Part shown: one piece after another, positions 1-9,524 of the stretch
Position numbering within the stretch: position 1 is the first letter of the stretch
Layout: each line of letters starts with the position of its first letter
Made by a program: the position numbers and the translations under genes
Notes under the pieces: generated by a model
Databases searched by the model: none
Told to the model about the DNA's origin: nothing
Seen by the model: only the letters and a program-made list of their open reading frames with translations
NCBI GenBank assembly: GCA_015059305.1
Contig: SVAQ01000001.1
Coordinates: 124,001-188,000 of the forward strand
DNA from: Bacillota bacterium
GTDB lineage: Bacteria > Bacillota_I > Bacilli_A > RF39 > UBA660
Length of the DNA: 64,000 nt
Reading direction: 5' to 3'

Positions 1-1
1 T

Positions 2-193
2 CCCACTAATAATGATGTCTTCAAAGAAAATGCGACCTACTTTAGGGCCGCACTAGTAAGAGCAAATTATACAACTGAAGGTAAAATAGAACCGACATTT
101 GAATATATTAAAAAATTTTTAAGAAAATTACTAATTGATCCTACTATTGAACTTAATATGGACGAATTATATATTAGCCCTACTCGTAGTTAA
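2..193 (+). CDS. C-terminal fragment, possibly Fic/DOC family protein (partial)
   Basis: The reading frame is open from the window edge to a TAA and gives about 63 residues. The stretch with YFRAALVRANY followed by a helix rich in Lys and Leu resembles the tail of clostridial Fic-domain proteins, but the catalytic HPFxxGNGR motif would lie upstream of the window, so the family is a guess from memory. Its stop overlaps the stop of the convergent P-type ATPase gene by four bases, so the two genes share their 3' ends. Confidence 0.45.
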   Translation, partial: PTNNDVFKENATYFRAALVRANYTTEGKIEPTFEYIKKFLRKLLIDPTIELNMDELYISPTRS

Positions 194-2772
194 ACTCCGA
201 TAGGGATTTTTTTTGACTTTAAATATTTTTTTCGAAGCAAATCAATCGGCAAGATTGTTAACGATAAACCAAGTACAATAAAAATTTCTTTTAACGTAAG
301 ACCATATGTCCTAAATAAATTTCCTCCAAAATATATAATACATATTTGCGTTATAAAAATAAATAATGTAATTATTATAAATACTTTATTTTTGGATAAA
401 TTAGCAAAGAAATTTAAACGATGCGTCCTTGATAAAAATGAATTTAAGATTCCTAAAAAAATGAACAAAGCAAAAAATGCGGTCATCAAATACGAATTAT
501 TATTTGAATATCTAAACATATTACTAATAATAGGTACCTTAAAAAATAAAATACACAGTATTGCACTATATAAACCATTAACTACAATCTGATTCAACAT
601 ATATTTATTCATGATTTTTTCATCTTTAGCTTTAGGAACTTCTTCCATATATTCTTTTAATGGTGCTTCATACGAAAAGGCCAGCCCTGCAAAAGTATCC
701 ATTATCATATTTAACCATAACATTTGAATAATTGTAATAGGCGTTGAAATCCCTATCAAAGTACCCACAATTGATAAAAAAAGTGCGCATGTATTTACTG
801 TCAGTTGGTATATAATAAATTTTCTAATACTTTTGAAAATTGTTCTACCATATAAAATTGCTTTACAAATTGAATTAATATTATTATCTAAAATAACTAT
901 ATCACTAGCTTCTTTAGCAACTTCACAGCCGCTTCCTAATGCAAATCCTACATCACTTTTCTTTAATGCTAGAGCATCATTTACTCCATCTCCCGTCATA
1001 CCTACTATTAAATTTTGTTTTTTATAAATAGATACCAATCTACTTTTATCCTGAGGAAGCGCCCTAGCAATAATTGCTATTTTAGGAGCTATATTAGCTA
1101 ATTGATCATCAGTTAACCTTTCAAGTTCCTCGTGTGTCAATATAACACTATCGTAATTTACAATTTCTAGTTCTTTACCAATACTTACAGCCGTCTCTTT
1201 GGCATCTCCAGTAATCATAATAACTTTTATTCCTGCTTTTTGAATAAGATTAATACTTTCTTTCGCTTCTGCTCTTATTGTATCAGAAATAATAATCAAA
1301 GATATGAATATTAAATTATCTAAACCTTCATGATCATTATAAGCATTAACTAAAACCCGATAACCATTTGATGTATACTTCCCAATAAGTGTTTTTATAT
1401 AACTTACTTCATAAAGTGGTAGTACATCTCCTAATTTACTTAAAAATCTCTGACACTTATCAAGTAGAACTTCACTAGCTCCCTTATAATAATAATTTCC
1501 ATCAGATGTACTAACATAACTATATTTTGTATCACTATCAAATTCTTTTCTTTTAAGAACCGCTATATCATTTTTATCTTCACCAATAAAATTTAAAATT
1601 GCCCGATCTGTGGTATTACCACCAATGATATTTCCATTTGAATATGTTGCTTCATTATTTAAATATAAAGACTGGTGCACAATTTTTTCATATCGAGGAT
1701 ATTTCTTTAAATCTTTTTTATGGTTAAAAGTAACATTATCCTTAGAAATTAACTTTGTAACACTTAATTTCCCTTCCGTTAAAGTTCCTGTTTTATCACA
1801 AAGTAAAACATTTAACGACCCACTTGTTTCTATACCAACAAGTTTTCGGACTAAAACATTATCTTTTAACATTTTTTTCATATTCGAAGAAAGGACTAAA
1901 GTTATCATCATAGGTAAACCTTCGGGTACAGCCATAATAATTATTGTGACAGATAAAGTAAGTGAATAAATAAAATATTCCATCATTAAATGAAAGTCTT
2001 TTATTGTTTGCATAATAAGAGAAAAATCAAAATTATTATTAACAATTATTTGAATAAATAAATATGATAAACTTGCAAGTATCGCTCCAGCATAACCTAA
2101 CTTACTAATTTGACTAGCTAAAACATGTAACCTTGACTTAAGGGGACTTTCTTCATTTTTATCCTGCATCTGCTGAGAAATGTTTCCCATAAACGTTTTA
2201 TCACCAACGCTAGTTATTTTAACATTTGCTTCACCTTTATAAATTACGCTTCCGCCATAAACAATATTACTTTTATTGTTAACATCAAATTTTTTATATA
2301 CTTCTTTTGTCTCACCAGTTAGAAATGATTCATCTAAGGAAAGGTTGCCAGACAAAATAAGCCCATCAGCAGGCACCTTATCACCGCTTGAAAGTTTAAC
2401 TACATCACCAACCACAATTTCATTAGTATAAATTTCTTTTAGTTGCCCGTTACGATAAACTTTTGTTTTCAACATTTGACTTTCCTGTTGGAGTCGATCA
2501 AAGGCTTTATTGGATCCATACTCAGAAATTGATGATATAAAAGAAGCTAAAAAAATAGCAATTAAAATACCAATTGTTTCATACCAATCAAAGTTCTTAA
2601 ATAAAAAAACAATCTTAATTGCTAAGGCAATTAAAAGAATTTTTATAATGGGATCTCCTAGTGACTCAATTAATAATTTTATAAAAGAATTACTTTTCTT
2701 TTTACTAATTTCATTACTTCCAAATTTATTACGACTTTCTACTACTTGCTCATCTGTTAGTCCCGAAGTCAT
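190..2772 (-). CDS. Calcium-type cation-transporting P-type ATPase
   Basis: This is a P-type ATPase of 860 residues that pumps a cation, most likely Ca2+, across the cytoplasmic membrane using ATP. The N-terminal cation ATPase domain begins at the first residues, and the actuator TGE motif is near residue 153. The PEGLP motif of the fourth membrane helix (near 281) matches the Ca2+/SERCA-PMCA group rather than heavy-metal or K+ pumps. The phosphorylated Asp in DKTGTLTEG is near 326 and the hinge motif TGDGVNDA near 592. The C-terminal region has about six membrane helices. Length is normal for bacterial calcium ATPases (about 850-900). It is transcribed alone, divergently from the nucleoside hydrolase. 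The substrate is inferred; Mg2+ or Mn2+ transport is possible. Confidence 0.9.
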   Translation of the reverse strand: MTSGLTDEQVVESRNKFGSNEISKKKSNSFIKLLIESLGDPIIKILLIALAIKIVFLFKNFDWYETIGILIAIFLASFISSISEYGSNKAFDRLQQESQMLKTKVYRNGQLKEIYTNEIVVGDVVKLSSGDKVPADGLILSGNLSLDESFLTGETKEVYKKFDVNNKSNIVYGGSVIYKGEANVKITSVGDKTFMGNISQQMQDKNEESPLKSRLHVLASQISKLGYAGAILASLSYLFIQIIVNNNFDFSLIMQTIKDFHLMMEYFIYSLTLSVTIIIMAVPEGLPMMITLVLSSNMKKMLKDNVLVRKLVGIETSGSLNVLLCDKTGTLTEGKLSVTKLISKDNVTFNHKKDLKKYPRYEKIVHQSLYLNNEATYSNGNIIGGNTTDRAILNFIGEDKNDIAVLKRKEFDSDTKYSYVSTSDGNYYYKGASEVLLDKCQRFLSKLGDVLPLYEVSYIKTLIGKYTSNGYRVLVNAYNDHEGLDNLIFISLIIISDTIRAEAKESINLIQKAGIKVIMITGDAKETAVSIGKELEIVNYDSVILTHEELERLTDDQLANIAPKIAIIARALPQDKSRLVSIYKKQNLIVGMTGDGVNDALALKKSDVGFALGSGCEVAKEASDIVILDNNINSICKAILYGRTIFKSIRKFIIYQLTVNTCALFLSIVGTLIGISTPITIIQMLWLNMIMDTFAGLAFSYEAPLKEYMEEVPKAKDEKIMNKYMLNQIVVNGLYSAILCILFFKVPIISNMFRYSNNNSYLMTAFFALFIFLGILNSFLSRTHRLNFFANLSKNKVFIIITLFIFITQICIIYFGGNLFRTYGLTLKEIFIVLGLSLTILPIDLLRKKYLKSKKIPIGV

Positions 2773-2878
2773 ATACCCTCCATTTAATTATATTAATTAT
2801 TTCCAAAATGTATTCATCTTTCATATTTAAAACAAAGGTAAAATATTATATAATATTATTATACTAAGGAGGATATAT

Positions 2879-3775
2879 ATGAAATATATAATCGACACCG
2901 ACCCAGGGATTGATGATGCAATTGCCATTATGTTGGCAATTCGAAATAATCTAGATGTTATAGGTTTTACCTTAGCAAGCGGCAACATCCCTATAGAAAA
3001 AAGTGAAAATAATTTAAAGATTATCGAAGATTTTATGGTAACTAATATTCCAATATATAAAGGCTCAATTATCAACGATGCAAAAGAAACTGCAGAATAT
3101 GCACATGGAAAAGATGGTTTAGGTTATGCAGTCTTTCCGAAAAATATTACTAGACGTACTGAAAAAATGTCTGCAGAAGATTTTATTATCAAAGCCTCAA
3201 AAAAATATAAAGATAATTTAATGGTAATTTGTTTAGGTCCCCTTACTAATTTAGCTAATGCAATTAAAAAAGACGCTACTTTGCCACAACGACTAAAAAA
3301 AATATTAGTAATGTCTGCTACATATAATCCTGAATCAACTAAAGCCTATAAGGAATTTAATATTACTGTAGATCCTATGGCAGCTAAAATAGTTTATGAA
3401 TCTCCATTTGAAGAAATTAAAGCTATTACTCATGAAGCCGGTGTTAAAGCTTTTATTGAAAAAGATTATATTCAAAATTTAAAACACTCTGATGATACAA
3501 TTTCTAGATTAGTATCACAAATTGGAGAAAAATATATAGAATTTAGTTATGATCATTATAAAACTATTGGTTTAGGAACTCCAGATCCACTGACTATTGC
3601 TTCTATTATCGATAAAGATATTATTACCTTTGAACCTTTTAATGTCGAAATTATTACCGAAGGTGATGCTAAAGGAGAAAGTTATGCTACCCCTGCAAAC
3701 AAGAGCAACATCTACTTATCTACCGCATTTGATTTAGATAGATTTAGAACTTTATTTAAAAACACATTCAAATAA
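2879..3775 (+). CDS. Nucleoside hydrolase (inosine-uridine preferring family)
   Basis: It hydrolyses the N-glycosidic bond of ribonucleosides to give base and ribose in nucleoside salvage. The N-terminal DTDPGIDDA motif (residues 6-14), which binds Ca2+ and ribose, is diagnostic of the IUNH family. Two further supports are a conserved LGPLTNLA segment near 120 and the 298-residue length (family about 310). AAGGAGG lies just upstream of the ATG. It is a single-gene unit ended by a strong bidirectional terminator. Whether it prefers purine or pyrimidine nucleosides cannot be read from the sequence. Confidence 0.9.
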   Translation: MKYIIDTDPGIDDAIAIMLAIRNNLDVIGFTLASGNIPIEKSENNLKIIEDFMVTNIPIYKGSIINDAKETAEYAHGKDGLGYAVFPKNITRRTEKMSAEDFIIKASKKYKDNLMVICLGPLTNLANAIKKDATLPQRLKKILVMSATYNPESTKAYKEFNITVDPMAAKIVYESPFEEIKAITHEAGVKAFIEKDYIQNLKHSDDTISRLVSQIGEKYIEFSYDHYKTIGLGTPDPLTIASIIDKDIITFEPFNVEIITEGDAKGESYATPANKSNIYLSTAFDLDRFRTLFKNTFK

Positions 3776-3802
3776 AAAAATTGCTAGCTTAGCAATTTTT
3801 TT
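3775..3802. terminator. Bidirectional terminator
   Basis: An AAAAAATTGCTA/TAGCAATTTTTT hairpin with a very short loop sits between the convergent nucleoside hydrolase and Clp ATPase genes. A-tracts and T-tracts flank both sides, so it can stop transcription from either strand. Confidence 0.85.
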
Positions 3803-5634
3803 TATGCATTAATACAATTTTGAAAACTGATAATTTCATCAATAGGAATATTACTTATCCCAGCACTATTATTAAATCCCACGTTATTACTTTTTCCTAA
3901 AAGAATAATAATCGAATTATTAAAACTTATATATTCATCTTTATATTCAACAATATTATCTTTTGTTATTTTTTTGATTAAATTATTAATTGTAAAATTT
4001 TTATCATCAGATACAACGATGATACTACTCGGATAGTATTTAATTTTATTAAACATCTTATCAATACTACTTTCATCAATCAGTTTAATTATTTCATAAT
4101 TTAATGCACTACTTAAATCATTAATAAAATTACCATATTCGCCATTTAATAATAATGTCGAAGCTCGATATTTATTATGAAGCATCTTAGTAATCTGATT
4201 AATAATCTTTTTATCATAATTATTTTGCATATTTTTTGTAATTATATTAATTTTTTTGTCACTTATAATAATATTATTTTTATATTCTAAGACATCAATA
4301 ATATCCTCTTTGCTTATCCATAATTTATTTGTATTTTTAAGGTTACTTATTTCTTTTTTTAATTTATTTTCGAGCATATTATTTTTTAAAGCTTCTTTGT
4401 AATTGCCTTTTTCAATTTCTTTAATTTTATTAATATTTATTTTCTTTAATTCTAGCTCTTTATTTTTAATTAAATTACTACCCGCCCTTAATTTAACATA
4501 ACTCATAACAGAATCTAATAATTCAAGCGATTTATCAGGATTACGCCGATTAGGAAAATACGTACCAGCTAGGTGAACAAGAACTTGTAATGTTTCATCA
4601 TCTATATTTATTTTGTGAAAATTTGTATATTCTCCTTTGATGCTTTTTAAAATATTAAACGTCTCTTCTTCATTAGGTTCATTAATTATAATTGGTTCAA
4701 ATCGTCTAGATAAAGCTTTATCAACTTGAATGAATTTCTCATATTCCATTTTAGTTGTAGCGCCAATACATTTAATATCTCCCCTAGCAAGATATGGTTT
4801 TAAAATGTCTGATGCTGATATGGCACCTTCGGCAGCTCCCGCGTTAACCATGGAGTGAATTTCATCTATAAATAATATAATATTAGGATTATTGATAATT
4901 TCATTTATTATAGTCGTTAATCTTTCTTCGAATTCTCCTCGATATCTAGTTCCAGAAACTAAGCTACCCATTTCTAACATAACTATTTTAGTATTTAAAA
5001 GTTTATCAGGAACATTATTGTTTACAATTCTACGAGCAAGTTCCTCAACAATAGCACTTTTTCCAACTCCAGCATCACCAATTAAAAGAGGATTATTTTT
5101 CTTTTTACGGAGTAATGTTTCGATTAAAATGTCTATTTCTTTATCTCTACCTACGACTTTGTCTTCAATAGAAATATATTCATTTAAAACTTTACCAATT
5201 TTAAATAATTGAAGATTAGAGGTACTATCATTTTGTCCCTTTAAAAAATTGTATAACGCATCAACATCCACATTCATTGACATTAATAAGCGAATTGCAA
5301 CCCCTTCACCTTCATCAAGTAGGTGAAAAAACAAATTTCTTTGAGATACTTTTTCATTTGTATTTTGAGCACGAGCAATTACTCTTTTTAAAAGAGGTGT
5401 ATAAATATTATCTTTTGTTTTTTTCTTAGTGGGAGGTAAAGTGTTTTTAACTTCCTCTAAAAAATTATCATAAGTTAAATTGAATTTTTGAATTTTTTTA
5501 ATTAAGTCAGTATCTTTTTTTAAAATTGCTAGCAATAAATGTTCTGTACCAACGTACTCGTGTCGCAACTGATTCCTTTGTCTTTCAGCTTCTTTAAAAA
5601 CTTCACATACTACTATGTCAAAATTTTCAAACAT
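3802..5634 (-). CDS. ClpC-like AAA+ ATPase with degenerate second AAA domain
   Basis: The start (ATG with AGAGGA eight bases upstream) opens a typical Clp N-domain (residues about 1-145, including the EYVGTEHLLLAIL signature). A complete first AAA+ module follows, with Walker A GDAGVGKS (about 185-192), Walker B LFIDEIHS (about 254-260) and a sensor/arginine-finger region ending in PNRRNPDKSLELLD. A Lys-rich helical region comes next. The last 140 residues align by position with the second AAA+ domain but have lost Walker A: NGEYGNF stands where GPTGVGKT should be. Total length is 610 residues against about 810 for ClpC. No ClpP-binding IG[LF] loop is evident. It may be a disaggregase-like or regulatory relic, and hexamer assembly could depend on the first ring alone. 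Confidence 0.8.
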   Translation of the reverse strand: MFENFDIVVCEVFKEAERQRNQLRHEYVGTEHLLLAILKKDTDLIKKIQKFNLTYDNFLEEVKNTLPPTKKKTKDNIYTPLLKRVIARAQNTNEKVSQRNLFFHLLDEGEGVAIRLLMSMNVDVDALYNFLKGQNDSTSNLQLFKIGKVLNEYISIEDKVVGRDKEIDILIETLLRKKKNNPLLIGDAGVGKSAIVEELARRIVNNNVPDKLLNTKIVMLEMGSLVSGTRYRGEFEERLTTIINEIINNPNIILFIDEIHSMVNAGAAEGAISASDILKPYLARGDIKCIGATTKMEYEKFIQVDKALSRRFEPIIINEPNEEETFNILKSIKGEYTNFHKINIDDETLQVLVHLAGTYFPNRRNPDKSLELLDSVMSYVKLRAGSNLIKNKELELKKININKIKEIEKGNYKEALKNNMLENKLKKEISNLKNTNKLWISKEDIIDVLEYKNNIIISDKKINIITKNMQNNYDKKIINQITKMLHNKYRASTLLLNGEYGNFINDLSSALNYEIIKLIDESSIDKMFNKIKYYPSSIIVVSDDKNFTINNLIKKITKDNIVEYKDEYISFNNSIIILLGKSNNVGFNNSAGISNIPIDEIISFQNCINA

Positions 5635-5683
5635 ATATATTTTCCTCTAATCTAATTATGTTAATATAACAAAAAAAATATGC

Positions 5684-5716
5684 AAAGAAAAAAGATTCTT
5701 TCGAATCTTTCTTTAA
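5684..5716 (-). terminator. Rho-independent terminator of transporter gene
   Basis: On the minus strand AAAGATTCGAAAGAATCTTTTTTC forms a compact hairpin followed by T residues, just after the stop of the membrane transporter gene. Confidence 0.8.
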
Positions 5717-5728
5717 CCATAACTTTTA

Positions 5729-7213
5729 CTACATTACATATGTAACTATTGTTGCTAGTACTAAAATTACCACTAACATAGCTACAAAGAAAATCCAAAT
5801 ATATTTGAACCATGATTTGTAATCTATTTTCAAAGTAGATAATCCAATTAATAAGATTCCACTTGTAGGCATACATAATTGAACTAAACCAAATGTACTT
5901 ACAAATAAAGTATGAACTAAGTCAAAATTACTTGCATAATTTGTAGTTAAATGTGAACCTACTATATAAGCTGTATAACCTAAATCAGCGTGGAAAACAG
6001 ATGATACAAATGCTGTTATTGTTGTAATAAATGGATTGAAGTTTTTAGTTAAACCAAATGCCCAATCTGATGCTGCTGCCATAAATGGTGACATATAAGA
6101 TACTATAAATAAAATATATGTTAGCACAAATAGACATACTGGTTTAATCATTTTCATGAAACCTTCACCATAAGCGCTGGCAAATTCATTTCCTTTAATT
6201 CCATTCATAATAGTAACTACTAAAGTTAAAATTAATAAAATTGTAATTAATGAAGAAAGTTCATAAGCACCTAAGGCTGTAGCATTACTTCCTAAAATGT
6301 AACTGAAGATATGAAAATCTTCACCAATTGATAAATCAATTAACCATTCATGGAATTTTCTGAATACATCAATACCAAAGCTTGCTTCCCATTGTACATA
6401 TCCAAGAATAAGTACAATAAATAAGAATGCAAATATTATAATACTAGGCCATGTTCTAACTTTATCTTTTTCTTTAGTTTCTTCAATAGCATATAAGTCT
6501 GCATCTAAATCATTGATACCTTTTTTCTTTTTGTTTTTTACAATTCTATAAATATTATAAGCAACAAAAAGTACTAAAGCAAAAGCACCAATAATAATAC
6601 GATGTGTCATACCTACTGTAATTTCAGTTACATCTAAGTAACTATTAAACCAATATAGTCCATCAGTTCCATATGTAGCTGCTAATGTACCAACTAATAT
6701 TGAACCATATGTTAATCCCATTGTAGTTACTTTATCAAATTTTGCATTTAATAATACTGAAACTAAGAATGGAACAAATACTACTAATACCATTGGTGTT
6801 TTTAATATTGAAGTTAATCCAATAAATAAAACCATTAAAACTACAGCAAATGCAATTTCTTTACCCTTAACAAATTTAGCTGATTTTTTTACTAAACTTT
6901 GGTAACTTTTAGTTTTAGAGATAACACCATAAAAACCACCAATTGCTAGTAAATAAATAACTGTTGTTAAGCAAAAATAAATACCATAGTAGATTACTGT
7001 TGGAACATCATTTAAGCCTAAACGTTTCATTCCATATTCATAGAAAGTACCTTCTTGGAAATAACCATAAGGAATAACCCAAGTTAAGCATACTGCAATA
7101 AAAATTGCGATACCAATCCATTTGAATAAATCACTATTTTTTGACTTACAAGTTAAAACAGAAAGAAATGCTGCAACAGCTAGCACAACAATAATGCCAA
7201 TAACAATTCCCAT
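5729..7213 (-). CDS. Multi-pass membrane transporter, DcuC/YfcC-like
   Basis: The 494 residues are mostly hydrophobic, with about 12 membrane helices and short loops, and one longer charged cytoplasmic loop around residues 225-255 (KNKKKKGIND...). The overall pattern, including ILKTPMVLVVFVPFLVSVLL and a repeated half with CMPTSGILLIGLS near the C-terminus, fits the DcuC/YfcC (C4-dicarboxylate or basic amino-acid carrier) branch of the ion-transporter superfamily. The C-terminal P-T-S-G resembles the hairpin substrate motifs of that superfamily. The substrate cannot be told from the sequence. It has its own AAGGAGGT ribosome-binding site and terminator, so it is a single-gene unit. Confidence 0.6.
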   Translation of the reverse strand: MGIVIGIIVVLAVAAFLSVLTCKSKNSDLFKWIGIAIFIAVCLTWVIPYGYFQEGTFYEYGMKRLGLNDVPTVIYYGIYFCLTTVIYLLAIGGFYGVISKTKSYQSLVKKSAKFVKGKEIAFAVVLMVLFIGLTSILKTPMVLVVFVPFLVSVLLNAKFDKVTTMGLTYGSILVGTLAATYGTDGLYWFNSYLDVTEITVGMTHRIIIGAFALVLFVAYNIYRIVKNKKKKGINDLDADLYAIEETKEKDKVRTWPSIIIFAFLFIVLILGYVQWEASFGIDVFRKFHEWLIDLSIGEDFHIFSYILGSNATALGAYELSSLITILLILTLVVTIMNGIKGNEFASAYGEGFMKMIKPVCLFVLTYILFIVSYMSPFMAAASDWAFGLTKNFNPFITTITAFVSSVFHADLGYTAYIVGSHLTTNYASNFDLVHTLFVSTFGLVQLCMPTSGILLIGLSTLKIDYKSWFKYIWIFFVAMLVVILVLATIVTYVM

Positions 7214-7251
7214 ATTCTACCTCCTTATCAAGATTATAACATCAGCCCAAT

Positions 7252-7277
7252 AAAAAAAAAAGCATAAGTCGCTTTTT
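7252..7277 (-). terminator. Probable terminator after lysS
   Basis: Minus-strand AAAAAAGC/GCTTTTTT stem with a seven-base loop, followed by a long T run, 15 bases downstream of the lysS stop. The stem is AT-rich, so its strength is uncertain. Confidence 0.6.
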
Positions 7278-7291
7278 TCTCTTGTATTAAG

Positions 7292-8776
7292 CTATTTTAG
7301 CGTTTTCATTGTTGGGAATAAAATAACTTCTCTAATTGTTTCTTGTTCAGTAAACAACATGCATAGTCGATCTATTCCATAACCTATTCCACCAGCAGGA
7401 GGCATGCCATATTCTAAAGCCTCAATGAAATCCATATCAATATCATTGGCTTCATCATTTCCTAAATCTCTTTCTTTTAATTGTTCTTCGAATCTTTCAA
7501 GTTGGTCAATTGGATCATTTAATTCGGTATAAGCATTAGCAAATTCTTTACCACCAATAAATAATTCAAAACGATCAACGAAACGTGGATCTTCAGGATT
7601 TTTCTTAGTAAGCGGAGATATTTCTACTGGATGACCATATAAGAAAGTTGGTTGAATTAATGTTTCTTCTACATATTTTTCAAAGAATAAATTAATAATA
7701 TGACCTACTGTTTTTTCATGTTCTTCAACTGGAATATGATGTTCTTCTGCTAAACGTAATGCTTGCTCAATATCTGTAATATTTTTAAAATCAATTCCTG
7801 TTTGTTCCTTGATTGCGTCAGTCATACTTACTCTTTTCCAAGGACCTTCTAAATTGATTTCATAACCACACCAGTTATAATTCATTTTACCAATAACATC
7901 CCTAGCTATAGTTTGGAACATATTTTCAGTTAAATCCATCATACCTTCCAAATCAGAGTAAGCAAGATATGCTTCCATTAATGTAAATTCCGGATTATGT
8001 TTTGGATCCATACCTTCATTTCTAAATACACGGCCAATTTCATATACAGCTTCCATACCACCAACCAATAATCTTTTAAGTGGAAGCTCTAAAGCTATAC
8101 GTAAATACATATCCATATCTTGTGTATTATGATGAGTAACAAACGGACGCGCTGATGCTCCGGTTAACAAAGTTGTTAGAATCGGAGTTTCCACTTCTGT
8201 AAATCCTCTTGAATCCATAAAATTTTGAATACATCTAATAATCTTTGGTCGAACAAAAGCAACATTTCGTGCTTCCTCATTCATAATTAAATCAACATAA
8301 CGTCTTCTATATCTTTCTTCTGTATCAGTAAGCCCATGAAACTTTTCAGGAAGAGGTCTTAACGCTTTAACTAAGTGTGTATATTCTAAACATTTAATTG
8401 TTATTTCTCCTGAATTAGTCTTCATTACTTTTCCAGTAACACCTACAATATCACCAATATCTGCAGACTTAAATAAAGTATAAACTTCTTCACCTACATC
8501 ATTAATCGAAATATAAATTTGGATATTTCCAGTCTTATCTTTAATTGTAAAGAATGATGCCTTACCCATTTTTCGGATAAACATAATTCTACCTGCTACT
8601 GTAGTTTGTACATTTAAATTTTCAAAATCATCATGTGAAACATCTTGATATTTTTCTTTAATATCCTTTGCAAAATCAGTTCTGTCGAAACGATGCCCAA
8701 AAGGATCAATACCAAGTGAGCGAATATTTTCAGCTTTTTCTCTACGAACTAATTCTTGTTCTGTAAATTCTCTCAT
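7292..8776 (-). CDS. lysS: Lysyl-tRNA synthetase, class II
   Basis: It charges tRNA-Lys with lysine. The N-terminal OB-fold anticodon-binding domain (about residues 60-150, with VAGRIMFIRKMGKASF) precedes the class II catalytic core with motif 2 (FRNEGMDPKHNPEF, around 255) and motif 3 (GIGYGIDRLCMLF, near the C-terminus). At about 494 residues it has normal length. A GTG three codons upstream also opens the frame, but it lies inside the AGGTG ribosome-binding site. The ATG at 8776, six bases further on, is the better start. Confidence 0.96.
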   Translation of the reverse strand: MREFTEQELVRREKAENIRSLGIDPFGHRFDRTDFAKDIKEKYQDVSHDDFENLNVQTTVAGRIMFIRKMGKASFFTIKDKTGNIQIYISINDVGEEVYTLFKSADIGDIVGVTGKVMKTNSGEITIKCLEYTHLVKALRPLPEKFHGLTDTEERYRRRYVDLIMNEEARNVAFVRPKIIRCIQNFMDSRGFTEVETPILTTLLTGASARPFVTHHNTQDMDMYLRIALELPLKRLLVGGMEAVYEIGRVFRNEGMDPKHNPEFTLMEAYLAYSDLEGMMDLTENMFQTIARDVIGKMNYNWCGYEINLEGPWKRVSMTDAIKEQTGIDFKNITDIEQALRLAEEHHIPVEEHEKTVGHIINLFFEKYVEETLIQPTFLYGHPVEISPLTKKNPEDPRFVDRFELFIGGKEFANAYTELNDPIDQLERFEEQLKERDLGNDEANDIDMDFIEALEYGMPPAGGIGYGIDRLCMLFTEQETIREVILFPTMKTLK

Positions 8777-8805
8777 TTTTCTCACCTGCGCCTATTTTAT
8801 CACAA

Positions 8806-8838
8806 AAAAAAGCTATTAGGAATACCTAACAGCGATTT
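8806..8838 (-). terminator. Terminator of the NPPTG surface-protein gene
   Basis: The minus-strand GCTGTTAGG/CCTAATAGC stem (one G-U pair) with a four-base loop and eight T residues lies between the surface-protein gene and lysS. Confidence 0.8.
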
Positions 8839-8847
8839 TTGATAAAA

Positions 8848-9399
8848 TTATATTTTGTATAATTTTGTTCTTCTCTTAGTTACAAAGTATACACCAGCAG
8901 CTATAACAATACCACCAGCTATGATTGTATAAGGAACATTTACGCCAGTTGGCGGATTGATTTTACCAGTTGCGCCTTCATATACGTATTCAATTGTACA
9001 GTCCGCATCTGGAGCATCCATTTTAGCTGTTACCACTACTTTACCTACTAAAATCTTTTGTCCAGAAGCTGAACCTTCATTTGGAACTGAGAATTTACAT
9101 GTTAATGCATTTTCTGCAGTTGCTGTTTGGTCTTCAACAACAAATTCACCAGCATCAGCACATTCAAAATTTGTAATTGCAACACCATACTTGAATCCAA
9201 AATCAACTGTATCTAAAGATTCATTTTCAGTAGTTGTAATATATACTTCATAAGTTTTTTGAACTGTAGTACCATCTTCGCTCTTTTTAGATTCTACAGG
9301 TGTATTAGAAATACTTGCAGAAGTTGTAGCATTAACACTAAATGGTGCAACTAAAAGTAGTCCTAAAACTAATAAGTATAACATAGCTTTCTTCATCAT
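8848..9399 (-). CDS. Secreted membrane-tailed protein with NPPTG sorting-like motif
   Basis: A signal peptide (MKKAMLYLLVLGLLLVAP, then FSVNA-TTS) leads into a beta-rich domain of about 115 residues. That domain resembles cohesin or other adhesion-type domains: it has a Cys pair and the phrase VGKVVVTAKM. The C-terminus has NPPTG at residues 148-152, a hydrophobic stretch of about 20 residues, and a basic tail (KRRTKLYK), the layout of sortase-anchored proteins. NPPTG is close to the NPQTN/NPKTG motifs used by class B sortases, and the neighbouring divergent gene encodes such a sortase. The start is the first ATG after AGGAG. Anchoring is inferred; the Lys-rich tail could also simply hold the protein in the membrane. 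Confidence 0.65.
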   Translation of the reverse strand: MMKKAMLYLLVLGLLLVAPFSVNATTSASISNTPVESKKSEDGTTVQKTYEVYITTTENESLDTVDFGFKYGVAITNFECADAGEFVVEDQTATAENALTCKFSVPNEGSASGQKILVGKVVVTAKMDAPDADCTIEYVYEGATGKINPPTGVNVPYTIIAGGIVIAAGVYFVTKRRTKLYKI

Positions 9400-9524
9400 C
9401 AACTCACTCCTATCTTTATTATGTCTTAATTATATCATAAAATTCTAAAAATCAATATATTTTTAAAAAATTTATACTAAATGCTGTAAAGGTGTGATAT
9501 CATAATAAAGTAAGGTGGTTAACT

